Below, in pieces: positions 30,776 through 42,853 of a stretch of DNA of 64,000 nt. The DNA comes from Saccharina japonica (taxonomy: Eukaryota; Sar; Phaeophyceae; Laminariales; Laminariaceae). The position numbers and the translations under genes are program-made. The notes beneath the pieces were generated by a model. That model searched no databases. It worked only from the letters and a program-made list of their open reading frames with translations, and was not told the origin of the DNA. Position 1 is the stretch's first letter; every line of letters begins with the position of its first letter. Location of the stretch: positions 62,001-126,000 of the forward strand of contig MEHQ01001635.1 in NCBI GenBank assembly GCA_008828725.1, written 5' to 3'.

Positions 30776-31310
30776 TTCCAAATAAATGTATTCTGCCTCC
30801 CTATATACCTTGGATCATTTTATGTGAGTGTTGGATCGGATGAGGCCTATTGCGCCGGCAGGTGGTGCTCGCCTGGTATGTCCCCCCGCGCTGAGTGGAC
30901 GCTTGTGGCCGGCGTAGAATGCTCCAGCGCGCGGTTAGTACCCGTAAATTATCTGGGTACAAAAACAAAACTATGAATACTACTGCTGGGTGGGTGGGTG
31001 GGATGGTCTCAAGAGTTTCGTGACCAGTTCTGCTCACGAGTTTCCGGGAGCTAAGAAGAGGAGTGACCTCTCTAAGAAAGACATTCTGATCGAATCCGTG
31101 GTTCCATTATTTTGGACCCTCCGATGAAATCCCCATTTCCCCAATATTATTAAATGTATTCTGTCTCCCTACCGTGGATCGTTTGATGGAAGTATTGGAT
31201 TGGATGAGTCCTCCTGCGCCGGCCTGTGGTCCCGCCCATGCTCCATTCATTGTTACGTTGTGCCTTGTCCCTGTAGCTGGCCGCGCTGGTCAGGTGCACA
31301 GCAGTGTTGT
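30776..31310. repeat. element K, two diverged copies
   Basis: AATGTATTCTGCCTCCCTAT...TTGGATCGGATGAGGCCTAT...GCGCCGGCAGGTGGT at 30,785 resembles AATGTATTCTGTCTCCCTAC...TTGGATTGGATGAGTCCTCC...GCGCCGGCCTGTGGT at 31,155. Both are repeated again in duplication copy 2. No coding function recognised. Confidence 0.5.
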
Positions 31311-31881
31311 CTCACCCAAACTTCCTCAGCATTAATTGGATACCGCACTGGTCAGGCGCAGCGTTGTCTCACCCAAACTTCCCTGACAATATTGGATCAA
31401 ATCCTCCTCGGTACAAGGTGCGGAATCAGTCTTGCTTGAACTCAGGCGACAGTAGTGGTAGCTAGCTGGTGCCGTCGTAAGTCGCAATGGTATAGCTCCG
31501 GCGGCGTTCTCTCCTACTATACCGTGCATTTCCTCACTACACAGAGGACGCCCCGATGTATATAGTACATGGCCGCCGACTCTCTGTCTTCCAGCCTCCA
31601 ATTTTCATTGTCTCGCCCCCCCCGCCGTCCCGGCTAGAGATTTCACAGAGGGACGGCACACGGTGCGCTTTTGCACACATCTGCCGGGGACTTCGTATTG
31701 TTTCTTGTGATCTTGTTTTTACCGCATCGCACTTCACAGGACCGCACCGCAACGTATAACACGATTCTGGCTACGATACTACTCGTACAGAGAAACTACA
31801 CAGCTAGGACATTTTTCACCACTCACTCAGGATTTTTTTCAACTGCAGCGCAGCAGCAGTGACCACCCCGAGGGGGTTCGA

Positions 31882-31907
31882 ACCCCCCCCCCCCCCCCCG
31901 GGGGGGG
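31882..31907. repeat. poly-C/poly-G junction between duplication copies
   Basis: About 18 C followed directly by about 8 G, exactly at the boundary of the two 3-kb copies. Such a junction is what an overlap join at low-complexity ends would produce. Confidence 0.7.
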
Positions 31908-32400
31908 GTGTTATAAGGCTTAGGATGGGTGGGTATTTGGTTAACTTTTCACAGTAGCCCAACGGACTATTTTTTTTTTATTTTTTATATTTTATCCTCC
32001 GGCGGATGGGTAAAAATAAAGCTTACGCCCTCCACACTTCCACGTCTCACTTCGTGTCGTGTGTCAATTCACTCCATGCCCCCTCGGACGTATCAGCCCT
32101 TGCTGCCTACTACTCCGGAGACTTGAGCATGTTGACCCGACCAATGCCTTAACATAATCCTCAACTACTACATACTCTTATTCTACTCGTCGTGCAGTTA
32201 GTGCAATAGACATAGTAGGATATATACATACATACTACGGAGGACCAAGGTAAACAGGACCAAATATTGTTAGTAAAATATAGTTGATATAGTTGAATAT
32301 ATAGGTTGTTGTGTGTACCGTGGGTCGTGTTTACCTGTAATACTACTCTTGTTCTACCCGTCGTGCAGTTATTAATATTATTATTATTATTATTATTATT

Positions 32401-32492
<92 letters not shown>

Positions 32493-34908
32493 CTTTGCCA
32501 TCCGACAATGTGCAGCATGATCTTCATGCGTTGATCACTCATAAAACTCCCAAAAGCAGAAAACCACGGAAACCAAGGAAACCTATGAGTACAGTCTAAC
32601 ACCCTTCTATGTCTGCTTCCCGCCAAGATTTATCCACAATAATACTCCATTTGTTGTCCTTGCTCCCTCCTTCTTCCCAACATGCATTATATTGTCATAG
32701 ACAGAGTGGGATATATACATAGCAAAGCGCCGCATTGATGGTCAAAGGAGAGTTGCTACAGTAGTATATACTTCGTATATAATTACTACTGCAGTACTAC
32801 TATCTGTACAACAGTAGTAGTATATACCAGTATTGATACTTTTCCGGCTTTGATTGAAATATTTCCCTCTTAACAATAATGTATCGTATCATACATACAG
32901 GTTTCCACATTCGTACTCGAATCGAATGTTCATTTTTAACACCTACCTTGTAATATATCGAGAAGAGAGAGGACTATTACTAGTCACCCGCTCTCTTGGT
33001 ACGTGTGTAGTTAAACCCTATTGATTGGAGGCAGAGTACTACCACGTACTCCTTTGGCATTGAGCTGAACCATGCTGTGTGCTGGTACACATTTCTATAT
33101 TAGCGCGCGAACTATTTTTTTTAATGTATACTGCTGTAGAGTGCAAGTAAAAACAGTCACCACGACAAACCAGGACGGGCCTTTATCACAAGCAGTGAGT
33201 TTTTTTTGGTTGTTTTCATGTTGTTTACGGTGCGGCGCGGTGACTTACGGTTTTACCGAAAACCCGCACCGCACAGCATAATACATAATTATATATACAA
33301 TATATACCAGGTATACAATATATATATATATATTATATATACCAGTAGTATATAGCACTTCTATATCGTACAAATATTTAGGATTCCAAGCGAAGACGAA
33401 ATTTACCCACCGCATCGCACCGCACCGTTCGTACCGTACCGTATGCTAGAAAAAAAAATATCCAGTTCTGCACTGAACCGTATATATATATATATATTGT
33501 CGTACATACCACGATTAGAAAAAAAAAAACAGAAACATCCGGTGGACCCAACCAAACAATCCCGTTGAAGTGCGCCCTTCTCTAATTCTACAGAGTACTT
33601 TATGTATCGCTTTTTACGGAGGAGGGACCATAGTAAGTAGGACCAAATATTGTTAGTAAAAAAAGGGGAATATGTAGGTTTTGGTGTGCACCGTAGGTTC
33701 TGTTTACTATGGTCCTTGCCCGTACAGTAGAAACGCGGAACAAGGGTAAACAGCAGTTAGTTCTTCAAAATGCCCCGTGTTTTTGTTTTTTTCCAAATAA
33801 ATGTATTCTGCCTCCCTATATACCTTGGATCATTTTATGTGAGTGTTGGATCGGATGAGGCCTATTGCGCCGGCAGGTGGTGCTCGCCTGGTATGTCCCC
33901 CCGCGCTGAGTGGACGCTTGTGGCCGGCGTAGAATGCTCCAGCGCGCGGTTAGTACTCGTAAATTATCTGGGTACAAAAACAAAACTATGAATACTACTG
34001 CTGGGTGGGTGGGTGGGATGGTCTCAAGAGTTTCGTGACCAGTTCTGCTCACGAGTTTCCGGGAGCTAAGAAGAGGAGTGACCTCTCTGAGATAACAATT
34101 ATAAGAAAGACATTCTGATCGAATCCGTGGTTCCATTATTTTGGACCCTCCGATGAAATCCCCATTTCCCCAATATTATTAAATGTATTCTGTCTCCCTA
34201 CCGTGGATCGTTTGAGGGAAGTATTGGATTGGATGAGTCCTCCTGCGCCGGCCTGTGGTCCCGCCCATGCTCCATTCATTGTTACGTTGTGCCTTGTCCC
34301 TGTAGCTGGCCGCGCTGGTCAGGTGCACAGCAGTGTTGTCTCACCCAAACTTCCTCAGCATTAATTGGATACCGCACTGGTCAGGCGCAGCGTTGTCTCA
34401 CCCAAACTTCCCTGACAATATTGGATCAAATCCTCCTCGGTACAAGGTGCGGAATCATTCTTGCTTGAACTCAGGCGACAGTAGTGGTAGCTAGCTGGTG
34501 CCGTCGTAAGTCGCAATGGTATAGCTCCGGCGGCGTTCTCTCCTACTATACCGTGCATTTCCTCACTACACAGAGGACGCCCCGATGTATGTATATAGTA
34601 CATGGCCGCCGACTCTCTGTCTTCCAGCCTCGAATTTTCATTGTCTCGCCCCCCCCGCCGTCCCGGCTAGAGATTTCACAGAGGGACGGCACACGGTGCG
34701 CTTTTGCACACATCTGCCGGGGACTTCGTATTGTTTCTTGTGATCTTGTTTTTACCGCATCGCACTTCACAGGACCGCACCGCAACGTATAACACGATTC
34801 TGGCTACGATACTACTCGTACAGAGAAACTACACAGCTAGGACATTTTTCACCACTCACTCAGGATTTTTTTCAACTGCAGCGCAGCAGCAGTGACCACC
34901 CCGAGGGG
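31908..34908. repeat. 3-kb direct duplication, copy 2
   Basis: Clean copy: SINE3 head (31,908-31,970), element N (31,970-32,145, minus), MITE B (32,238-32,337), TTG/TTA microsatellite, element D (32,493-32,690, minus), MITE B (33,617-33,722), element K pair (33,800-34,340). Differences from copy 1 are small indels, e.g. GATAACAATTATAA near 34,091 only here. Confidence 0.85.
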
Positions 34909-35027
34909 GGTTTTCCGAAACCGCCTCCCCGCCCCCGGCCGTGGCGTCGTTGCAGCGACGCGTAAAAACACGTCCGCCACTCGCTGCGTGAGCTAGCACA
35001 ACCAGCGGTGCGGGTTTTTTTTTTTTT

Positions 35028-35455
35028 TGGCGGTCACCAAAGCTGCGCGGTCGAGGTAGTATCAAATTTGTGCGGGTGGGAACCTTTGTGACTCCGCCAC
35101 AAGGGGAAATGGTCGTATCACGTAGTGTTAGATATGGTAAGGCATCCGCGCAGGCAGTTACATAGAAAAACAGCATTGCTGTCCTCCGAAGTGGCGCGAA
35201 CACCAGACAATTAAATTAACTCATTGAACGCTGTCCGTCCATGATGGCAAGTCGCGCTCCAGTAGGCGTATTCTTAGCAGGGTGCAGGCTCCCCTCCATG
35301 CGACTCGCCCAATACCTCACGGCGCTTCGCGCTTGGTGCAAGCAATGTCTGCCTGGTTGGTGAAAACCCAACGTGCTCCGTCCCGGCATTGTAGGGATGC
35401 GAGGGTCTATGGTCATATGACTACGGCCGTGCTCGACATGAGTACCCCCCCCCCC
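35028..35455 (+). mobile_element. element E, nearly full length
   Basis: Both halves contiguous: CAAATTTGTGCGGGTGGGAAC, TGGTAAGGCATCCGCG, ACAATTAAATTAACTCATTG, TCGCCCAATACCTCACGGCG, TCCGTCCCGGCATTGTAGGG, and ATGAGTACCCCCCCC at the end. Some extra bases in the first half suggest residual sequencing error. Confidence 0.8.
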
Positions 35456-35472
35456 CCAGCTTCTGCTATGTC

Positions 35473-35730
35473 GGGGGGGGGCATAGTAAATAGGACCTAC
35501 GGCACACAAAAAAAAACTATACATTTCCCTATTTTTACCAACAATACTTGGTCCTATTTACTATGGTCCTCGGTAGTATTATATCAAAAATATTTGGTCC
35601 TATTTACTATGGTCCTCCGTAAATATCACGGAAGACCATAGTAAATAGGACCAAGTATTGTTGGTAAAAATAGATACTGCCGAGGACAATAGTAAATGGG
35701 ACCAAATTTTGTTCGTAAAACTTGATCTAA
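35473..35730. mobile_element. cluster of MITE B copies
   Basis: One complete copy (35,473-35,572) followed by two or three partial copies in alternating orientation (GGTCCTATTTACTATGGTCC and its complement at 35,595-35,665). Confidence 0.7.
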
Positions 35731-35735
35731 AAAGG

Positions 35736-36085
35736 GGACGAATGAAGTGGGTCCCCGAATGCGGACAAAAGCCTCTGGACTGTACAGAGAGAGAGCTAGA
35801 TGAACCAAGGAAATCACTCGTCTCGGGGTCAGCCGACGGCAGCACGGAAAAGTAGGAAGAGGGTAGGGAAAAACAGACCATCCCGCCCGCCCGCCCATCG
35901 TTGTGCGCGAGACACGCCGACAATGACGTCAGTTTTGTAGTGTTTATTCTACCAGGTTAACTACTCTCTGCGACGAGGTGCCGCGTTGATTACCGGCGAA
36001 TCAAAGCGGGGGTAGTAGCCCTGGGTGAGAGTCTCCGGCTGATCGTAGCAGAGAGGCCTCATTGATCCCCAAACTATATACGAAT
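35736..36085 (-). repeat. element L
   Basis: Inverse of 52,850-53,215: ACAGACCATCCCGCCCGCCC, CGACGAGGTGCCGCGTTGAT, AGTAGCCCTGGGTGAGAGTC and GATCGTAGCAGAGAGGCCTC. Unknown type. Confidence 0.6.
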
Positions 36086-36221
36086 TAATGCGACGGCGGA
36101 ATGTTACCGGAGTAAACATGAGGAAATATACATGTTTTTGTCCACACCGTCGGTCCTGTTTACTATGGATAGTCCCCCGTAACCGATGCTACTATGCTGC
36201 AAACCATATTAGCCATTGAGC

Positions 36222-36304
36222 TATCAATTTGTCCCTAAATATAAGAAACTTTTGTATATTAATATTTAATCTAAACGGTCCTTATATATTGGGACAGATT
36301 GGTA
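36222..36304. mobile_element. MITE A copy
   Basis: 83 bp: TATCAATTTGTCCCTAAATA and AAGAAAC at the left; GGTCCTTATATATTGGGACA at the right. A truncated MITE B lies just before it at 36,120-36,180. Confidence 0.75.
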
Positions 36305-36529
36305 CATAATCCGTCAACGCCAAGTGTTTGTTCGCGTTGAGGTTGTTCATTGAAGTGTACACGCATATTATAATAGCAGCGCATTCCACGAAGAAAAAAA
36401 AAAGGGGGCTTACCACTTAATGAGGAAGGCGAAACATAAAAGTGTCACTAGGACCACGACCGATGCCAAAAAAAGGTGGCACAAAAGTGCCTGCGAAGCA
36501 CACTTTGTGGTGATGGAGGGGAACTATTA

Positions 36530-36628
36530 CGGAGGACCATAGTAAATAGGACCAATTTTTGTTAGTAAAAATAGATACATATATAGGTTTTAGTGTGTGC
36601 CGAAGGTCCTATTTACTATGGTCCCCCG
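36530..36628. mobile_element. MITE B copy
   Basis: CGGAGGACCATAGTAAATAG at the left, CTATTTACTATGGTCCCCCG at the right, TA on both sides. Confidence 0.85.
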
Positions 36629-36879
36629 TAATAGATGAAAAAGAAAAGGTGCCTGCTCTGTGGCGACAATGTGGAAACGAAGAAGAACGCTCGGGGTGGT
36701 CGACGACAACATGTCCATACTTCAACAGGCGATACTGACACAATTCGTTGTAGGCAAATTCCAAGTGGGCGGAAATGAACGTCCCAGTCAATCCTGGCAC
36801 GCGCGTTGAGCGTTGACGGGACCATTGTGAGCATCCGAGAAATGGCGCGAATTTTCACGCGCTCGACTTCTCCGTTACC

Positions 36880-37320
36880 GATGGGGATAACGGGCGTTAC
36901 CGTCGGGGGTAACAGACGTTACCGTTGGGGTAACAGGCGTTACCGTGGGGATTCCAGGCGTTATACCGTTGGGGTAACAGGCGCTAACGTTGGGATAACA
37001 GGCGTTACGGTTGGGATAACAGGCGTTACCGTTGGGATAACAGGTGTTAACGTTGGGGTAACAGGCGTTACCGTTGGGGTAACAGGCGTTAACGTTGGGA
37101 TAACAGACGTTAACGTTGGGGTAACAGACGTTACCGTTGGTTTAACAGGCGTTACCGTTGGGATAACAGGCATTGCCGTCGAGATAACAGGCATTACCGT
37201 CGAGACAACAGGCATTACCGTTGGGACAGCAGGCATTACCGTTGGGATAACAGGCGTTACCATTGGGGTAACAGGCGTTACCGTTGGAATAACAGGCGTT
37301 ACCGCCAGGATAATAGGAAT
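36880..37320. repeat. 21-bp minisatellite, about 20 units
   Basis: Unit close to GGATAACAGGCGTTACCGTTG. Because the unit is a multiple of three, both strands stay open. The plus-strand frame 36,806-37,531 (241 codons) reads a seven-residue repeat like GVTVGIT. It has no recognised domain, and I treat it as a minisatellite rather than a gene. 37,321-38,104 has no other recognised feature except a D-like tail near 37,710. Confidence 0.85.
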
Positions 37321-38104
37321 TTGTTGCGATGTTTCTCATCCCGTGCAGCTTGTTGTACACTGCGAGCGTCAGCTTCGAGCAGAAATCGCAGACCGTTTCC
37401 GGAAAGGACTCTGGCTGGGCACCCCCACAATTCAAAGCTGGATATCGCCCACTCAATCGGCCCCACTCACAGCTGACGTAACGCAGACATACTGCAATAA
37501 TACGTTCATTAAAAAAAAATGTCTCGGTTGACAAGAATATCTGCGGTGCGGTGCCCTTGGCTGTAAATCCGGTGGCAGAAACGACGTATATACGAATCGA
37601 GGAGTTGGTCAAAGCCGTTCATTGGGGGGACGGCATCATTATTCAGGCATGATTGATGATTGATTGTGGTATATAGAAGTATGTTAATGGTTTGATTGAA
37701 ACAAGAGCTGCACATTGTCAGATGGCAAACGGAATAATACCAACACCTACCTGCGCGCTGGCTGAAACGGCCAGAATGCATGTAGGCGGGAGGGAGTGGG
37801 GCGACAAAAACCGGGAGTGGATCGCAAAAACATATCAAGCCTATTACTTAACGGCAAAAACGACGCTGATCGCAATACCTCTCCGGGCACACTACGAAGA
37901 AAGTGTGGGGTTTGCTTGGAAGTCTCACCGCCGCTGGCAAGCTATATCGTACAACTATTACGGGAGGACTTATGCCGTAGAGACCAGAGCCACGTATGGT
38001 GTGGAAACATAGGGGGACACATGGCGTTTTTTTGTTTAGTCCAACGCGGTTTCTGATTGCTACGACCCCCCGGCGTTCCTTTCCCCAAATGTCTCATTAT
38101 CCCG

Positions 38105-38745
38105 AGGGGGGTGTACTTCATTTTCATGCATGGCCGTAGTCGTATGACCATAGACCCTCATCACATCCCTGCAATGCCGGGACGGAGCATGTCGGGTTTT
38201 CACCGACCAGGCAGACATTGATTATGCTAGCACCAAGCGGGAAGCGCCGTAAGGTGTTGGGCGAGTCGCATGAAGGGTGAGCATGCATCCTACTACAAGA
38301 ACCGCTTGCGAGGCGGACTTGCATATGGATGACAGCTTCAATGAGTTAATTTAATTTATGGTGTGGCCACTTCCTGAGACAGCAATGGGAGCACATTGCT
38401 AGCACCAAGCGCGAAGCGAAACGTGAGGTGTTGGGCGAGTCGCATGAAGAGTGATGAGCTGCATCCTACTGAGACCGCTTGTGAGGCGGACTTGCATATA
38501 GATGACAGCTTCAATGAGCTAATTTAGTTTCTGGTGTCGCCACTTCCTGAGACAGCAATGGGAGCACTATGTAGCTGCCTCGTGGGTGCCTTACCATATA
38601 CACACTACTACGTGATACGATCATTCACCCTTGTGCGGAGCAAAGGTTCTCCACCCCGCACAAAAGATCTAACTAGACTGCCAGCTTTGGTGACCGTCAA
38701 CACAAAAAAAAAAACGGTACCCTGGTTGTCTAGCTCACGCAGTGA
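38105..38745 (-). mobile_element. element E, two overlapping minus-strand copies
   Basis: First copy from GGGTGTACTTCATTTTCATG to ACAGCAATGGGAGCACATTG (about 38,395); second resumes at GCTAGCACCAAGCGCGAAGC and carries on through the 5' half (CACCCTTGTGCGGAGCAAAG) to about 38,745. Confidence 0.75.
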
Positions 38746-38837
38746 AAGGCGTGTTTTACAGCGTCGTCACCAACCGACGCCAACCCAACGCCAAACCGAC
38801 GCCAACCCAACCTATACCTATATTATATATATATAGG

Positions 38838-39005
38838 GGGCGGGGGGGAGAAGAGCCTGCCGTGTGACCCCGGACCTGAGTTTACGAGGAGGAGGGAGAG
38901 AGGAAGGAAGGACAAAGGTTTCCTTGGTTTTCTGGTTTCGGGAATGTTATGAGTAATCAATGTTGAAGCTCATGCTGCACATTGTCGGATGGCAAAAGAT
39001 AATAA
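38838..39005 (+). mobile_element. SINE1 fragment followed by element D
   Basis: GACCCCGGACCTGAGTTTAC (SINE1 3' part, 38,838-38,917), then GGTTTCCTTGGTTTTCTGGT to GGATGGCAAAAGATAATAAT (D). 39,006-39,640 shows nothing I recognise. Confidence 0.65.
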
Positions 39006-39644
39006 TAACAATAAGGACAAAGGTAAGATTCACTAACTGTAAACTTGTTTGGGCTGGTCGGTGTTGCTCGGCCTGTGTTACTTGCCCGGTGTCTCTACCC
39101 AGCTTTTGTAATATATTGTTCGTTCTTGCCCGGTGGCTAACCTACGAGGAAAAAACGCCGCCTATGCTGTGTTGGAACACACCCTTTTCAGCAAGATTGC
39201 GACACCCGTCAACCTAACCTAAAATGGGAAACCGGAGCTAAAAAGCCTGCTGCTTAGGCCGCATCAAGGGGAAGGAAAAACATCTCAGTACCGTGTAGAC
39301 CAAATCAACCGAGATATCGTTACAGGAGTAGTAGTGGTGAGCGAAAGCGATAAAAATGAAAAACGATATCATCCCCACGGTTTTGAAGTCATCCACAACC
39401 CCGAAGGAGAACCTTGCAAAGGGGTATGTTTTTTTTTGTTTTTTTGTTAACGTGTCAGCATGAGGATGCGAACCAACTAACGCGGCGAACGAACCAAGAC
39501 ATATAGTGGGGAATGTTTTCGTCATACCGCCGCACGCTGTCTACCTGGTACAGCAGCGACTTCGTGTGTCGTGTCGAGACCTTGCAGTCACCAAATCTCC
39601 CCTAAGAAGGTCATCCCGATCGGCACAACAATAGTTTGACTTTG

Positions 39645-39790
39645 CACACAGGGCTTCTTTTTGTTTCCGCAGCTTCCTTGTTTTGGAGTGCTTATGAGCT
39701 ATCAACGTTGAAGCTCTTTCATGCTGCATACATATTTATTGCCTCGGATGGCAAGAAGAAGAATAGTCGGATGGCAAAGATAATAATGAT
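39645..39790 (+). mobile_element. element D copy
   Basis: CTTCTTTTTGTTTCCGCAGC, GAGCTATCAACGTTGAAGCT, and two successive tails GGATGGCAAGAAGAA and GGATGGCAAAGATAATAATG. 39,791-40,138 unassigned. Confidence 0.65.
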
Positions 39791-40138
39791 AGTAAAGTTA
39801 TGAGTACGTCATGGGCATGATATAGGAAAGAAAGGTGGAGCGAGGGCAGCAAAAGTGGAGTAAGTCAATGTTAAATCGGTAAACAAGAGTTAATTATACT
39901 TTGTGTGTTTTCTTCCAACGAGACGCTTGTTTCCCCTAGGTGTTGTGACCAAACGGGCTACTACGAGGTAGATTTTAGGAAAATTGGCTAGTTAGAAAAT
40001 ATCATCATCATCGCTCCCTAGCGTACTGATACTGTGCGGTGCACGATATTATTTCGTACCTTGTTTGTATTCTTAGGGCTATATATATTATGTTTGTTTT
40101 GGGCCTGTTTCGTGACCAAGCGGGCTACTACTACTGTA

Positions 40139-40345
40139 CATCACCATCACCATCATCATCGTCATCAGCATCATCGTCAGTATCCATCATCAACATGATC
40201 ATCATCATCATCATCGTCATCATCATCATCCTCATCGTCATCATCATCATCATCATCACTATTATCATCATCATCATCGTCATCAGCAGCATCATCGTCA
40301 TCATCATCATCATCATCATCATCACCATCATCATCAGGATCTTGA
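40139..40345. repeat. (ATC)n microsatellite
   Basis: About 205 bp of ATC with GTC and AGC interruptions. Open frames over it on both strands are artefacts of the repeat. 40,346-40,732 has no recognised element, apart from short inverted copies of CCGGCACTAT at 40,620-40,690. Confidence 0.9.
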
Positions 40346-40732
40346 TGATGATGATGTCACACTCGTGTCGTTTTATTCGTCGGTACAAATGGCCCCCAAA
40401 AAGAGTTAGCGTGCGCGTTGCCCCGGAAAACGTGAATCGTGGCGCATTCCTCCACACCTTCAACTTAAAACATGGTACGCATATCGATCGGAGTCTCTTG
40501 TCAACAACAAGAAGGAACTGTTCCGTCGATCGACATCGATGCGAGCCTGTTGTGATATTAATCGAACCGAAAGCGTACTTATGTGTTGATTATACGGAAG
40601 GTAGTGGTCCCTCTATAGTGCCGGTCCCTTAATAGTGCCGGTAAGCGTCCGCCGACAATACCGGCACTATACGAGCAGTAACCGGCACTATTCCGCACAC
40701 TTGTTATAAGACTAGGGTAAGGACACAGAGTA

Positions 40733-42525
40733 TACCAGTCCGGTCGAAAACATAAGACTGATTTGGACGTATATGTTAGGGCCCGTATTAACGAACATCG
40801 CTTTTTATTGAAATGGGAAAACAATTTTTGTTTTTCGTTTGTTTTGAATACGATTTCCCTGAAAAAACGTGTTTGGGTCTTATCGAGGAATGGTGTATTG
40901 AGTCAAAAAGTGAGAATAACGCACAAGGGTCAACGAACACCCGTGAGTAACCAACGAGGCGACCTACGGCCTGTGTCCTCCCCGGGGCGCCGCTGCCAGC
41001 GGAAAATTATGTCTGCCAGCACCGGCTAGGAGGCTATCACTCTAGGGATGTCTTGGGTGGGCTGGCGCAGCCCCGAAGCCCAACGCGGGCAGCAGCGACG
41101 GGGATACAGCGATCGAACTTCTACGCCAAGTCGCGACCTGGTCGGTGCTCGTGTGGTTTGGGAGGCAAAGAAGGGTGAAAATTTGGATTTGCGACGGCCT
41201 ATGTTACTTTTTAGGCACCGCAAGCGGTCTACCCTATGCTAGGGCCCGTCGGACCTCGCGCTGCGGCTGATCCGGTGGCCGTGCCTCTCGGGAATGGTGG
41301 ATCTCGCCTCTGAATCAGTCGACGACATGGCTCAAGTTTGCGTGGCTTCCTTCGGTTTCATGGAACACGCCACGCCGAGTTGGATGAACTCCCAATTCAA
41401 CAGAAAAAAAGAGCAAAAGAAGTCCCAAAAGACTTCTTGTGGAATTCCGTTTTATTGAACTACTCAGTTTTGAAATCGAAATATCTTGCTGGTTATTCAC
41501 GTTTCGACCAATCAGGTCAAATCAAAACAAACGAACGAAAAAAAAAAACTCAAACAAACGAAAACAAATGTTCGTTAATACGGGCCCTTAGTATCTTGGC
41601 GAAAAAACAAACAATCGAGTTTTGTTTTTTTTACTGTCTTTACCATGGACCGGTGCACTAAAGCAACGCGAAACACTTCCAGAATAACAAAACACTAACC
41701 TTCATAGGGTCTCACGAAGCAAGGACACTCGGAGCTTGCCTCACGTTTCCTACCGGTAAATGTCCTTCAGTTGCGTTTTTTGTTTTTTTTTTCACATCGA
41801 ATTTGACACTTTCTCCCCGATCCAATAAGCCAATAAAAAAAGTGGTCGTGAAAAAACTGCGACCACCACCGGTTTTTTCTTTTTTCTCAATGCTTTAAGT
41901 TTTTCTTCGGTAAAGCGAGTTATAGGTAGCTCAGTAAGTTTTCAGAGCGCGGTCAAAGCGTATGCTGTTCTGTCGATTGCGATGCCTAATTTTGTTTTGG
42001 GAAAATTCAAGTTTTTGTTTTTGAAAAAACACACATGAAAAAAAAGTGTTTTTTTTAGATTTTCCCAGAACAAAATTAGGCATCGCAATCGACAGAACAG
42101 CATACGCTTTGACCGCGCTCTGGAAAATTACTGAGCTACCTATAACTCGCTTTACCGAATAAAAACTTAAAGCATTTAGAAAAAAGAAAAAACCGGTGGT
42201 GGTCGCAGTTTTTTCACGACCACTTTTTTTATTGGCTTATTGGATCGGGGAGAAAGTTTCAAATCCGATGTGAAAAACAAAACATAAAAACGCAACCGAA
42301 GGACATTTACCGATAGGAAACGTGAGGCAAGCTCCGAGTGTCCTTGCTTCGTGAGACCCTATGAAGGTTAGTGTTTTGTTATTCTGGAAGTGTTTCGCGT
42401 TGCTTTAGTGCACCGGTTCATTGTAAAGACAGTAAAAAAAACACAAACTCGATGATTGTTTGTTTTTTTGCCAAGATACTAACATATACGTCCAAATCAG
42501 GCTTATATTTTCGACCGGACTGGTA
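40733..42525. mobile_element. large foldback transposon of the MITE A family
   Basis: Ends TACCAGTCCGGTCGAAAACA (left) and TTTTCGACCGGACTGGTA (right), with TA at 40,731-40,732 and 42,526-42,527. Without the nested insertion it is about 980 bp, almost all of it two arms of some 430-480 bp. The arms meet near 42,010-42,055, where about 20-40 bp forms the loop. Arm landmarks: GTATCTTGGCGAAAAAACAA, TTCATAGGGTCTCACGAAGC, CGACCACCACCGGTTTTTTC and GCATCGCAATCGACAGAACA. Ends resemble the 83-bp MITE A TIRs, so it may be cross-mobilised with them. Noncoding. Confidence 0.85.
40779..41587. mobile_element. Harbinger-like element nested in the foldback
   Basis: An 809-bp element with TIRs GGGCCCGTATTAACGAACAT and its complement, flanked by TTA at 40,776-40,778 and 41,588-41,590. 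The opposite foldback arm carries the unoccupied site (GCCAAGATACTAACATATAC, read in reverse), so the insertion and its 3-bp duplication can be read directly. TTA duplications and GGGCCC-type ends are typical of PIF/Harbinger elements. No transposase frame is visible; it is nonautonomous. The interior (41,040-41,300) is GC-rich and unrecognised. Confidence 0.85.
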
Positions 42526-42853
42526 TATCCCTAGCCAGGTCAGCCTATTGAACGGGTACTCGTTGGTACTCACGTGTGCTGTTTGCTTAGAGATAGAAGA
42601 AGAGCAGCTGTACTCCTTTCCTCACGATGAAAGGCTGAAAAGACAGGCTTGGTGGTTGCCAAGAACCACCTGGGAACCCCTGATTTCCATCTAAGATACG
42701 CCTGACTGTTTTGGTACTACCGACTGTTACTGGGTGGGCTTTTGTAGTAAGGAGGGTAATCAGAACCCACGATGGACCCAAAAACCGTGCATCCCCCCTA
42801 TGTTTTACACGCCATATTTGGTTCTGATTAATATACCCCCCCTAACCTATACT

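Larger units (their letters stand above)
28637..31876. repeat. 3-kb direct duplication, copy 1
   Basis: Collinear with 31,908-34,908. From 28,637 to about 29,478 it is indel-rich like the preceding block; from 29,481 it is nearly identical to copy 2. Contents: SINE3 head, element N, MITE B, TTG/TTA microsatellite, element D (29,481-29,680, minus), then unassigned sequence with MITE B at 30,601-30,706 and element K repeats. Confidence 0.85.
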
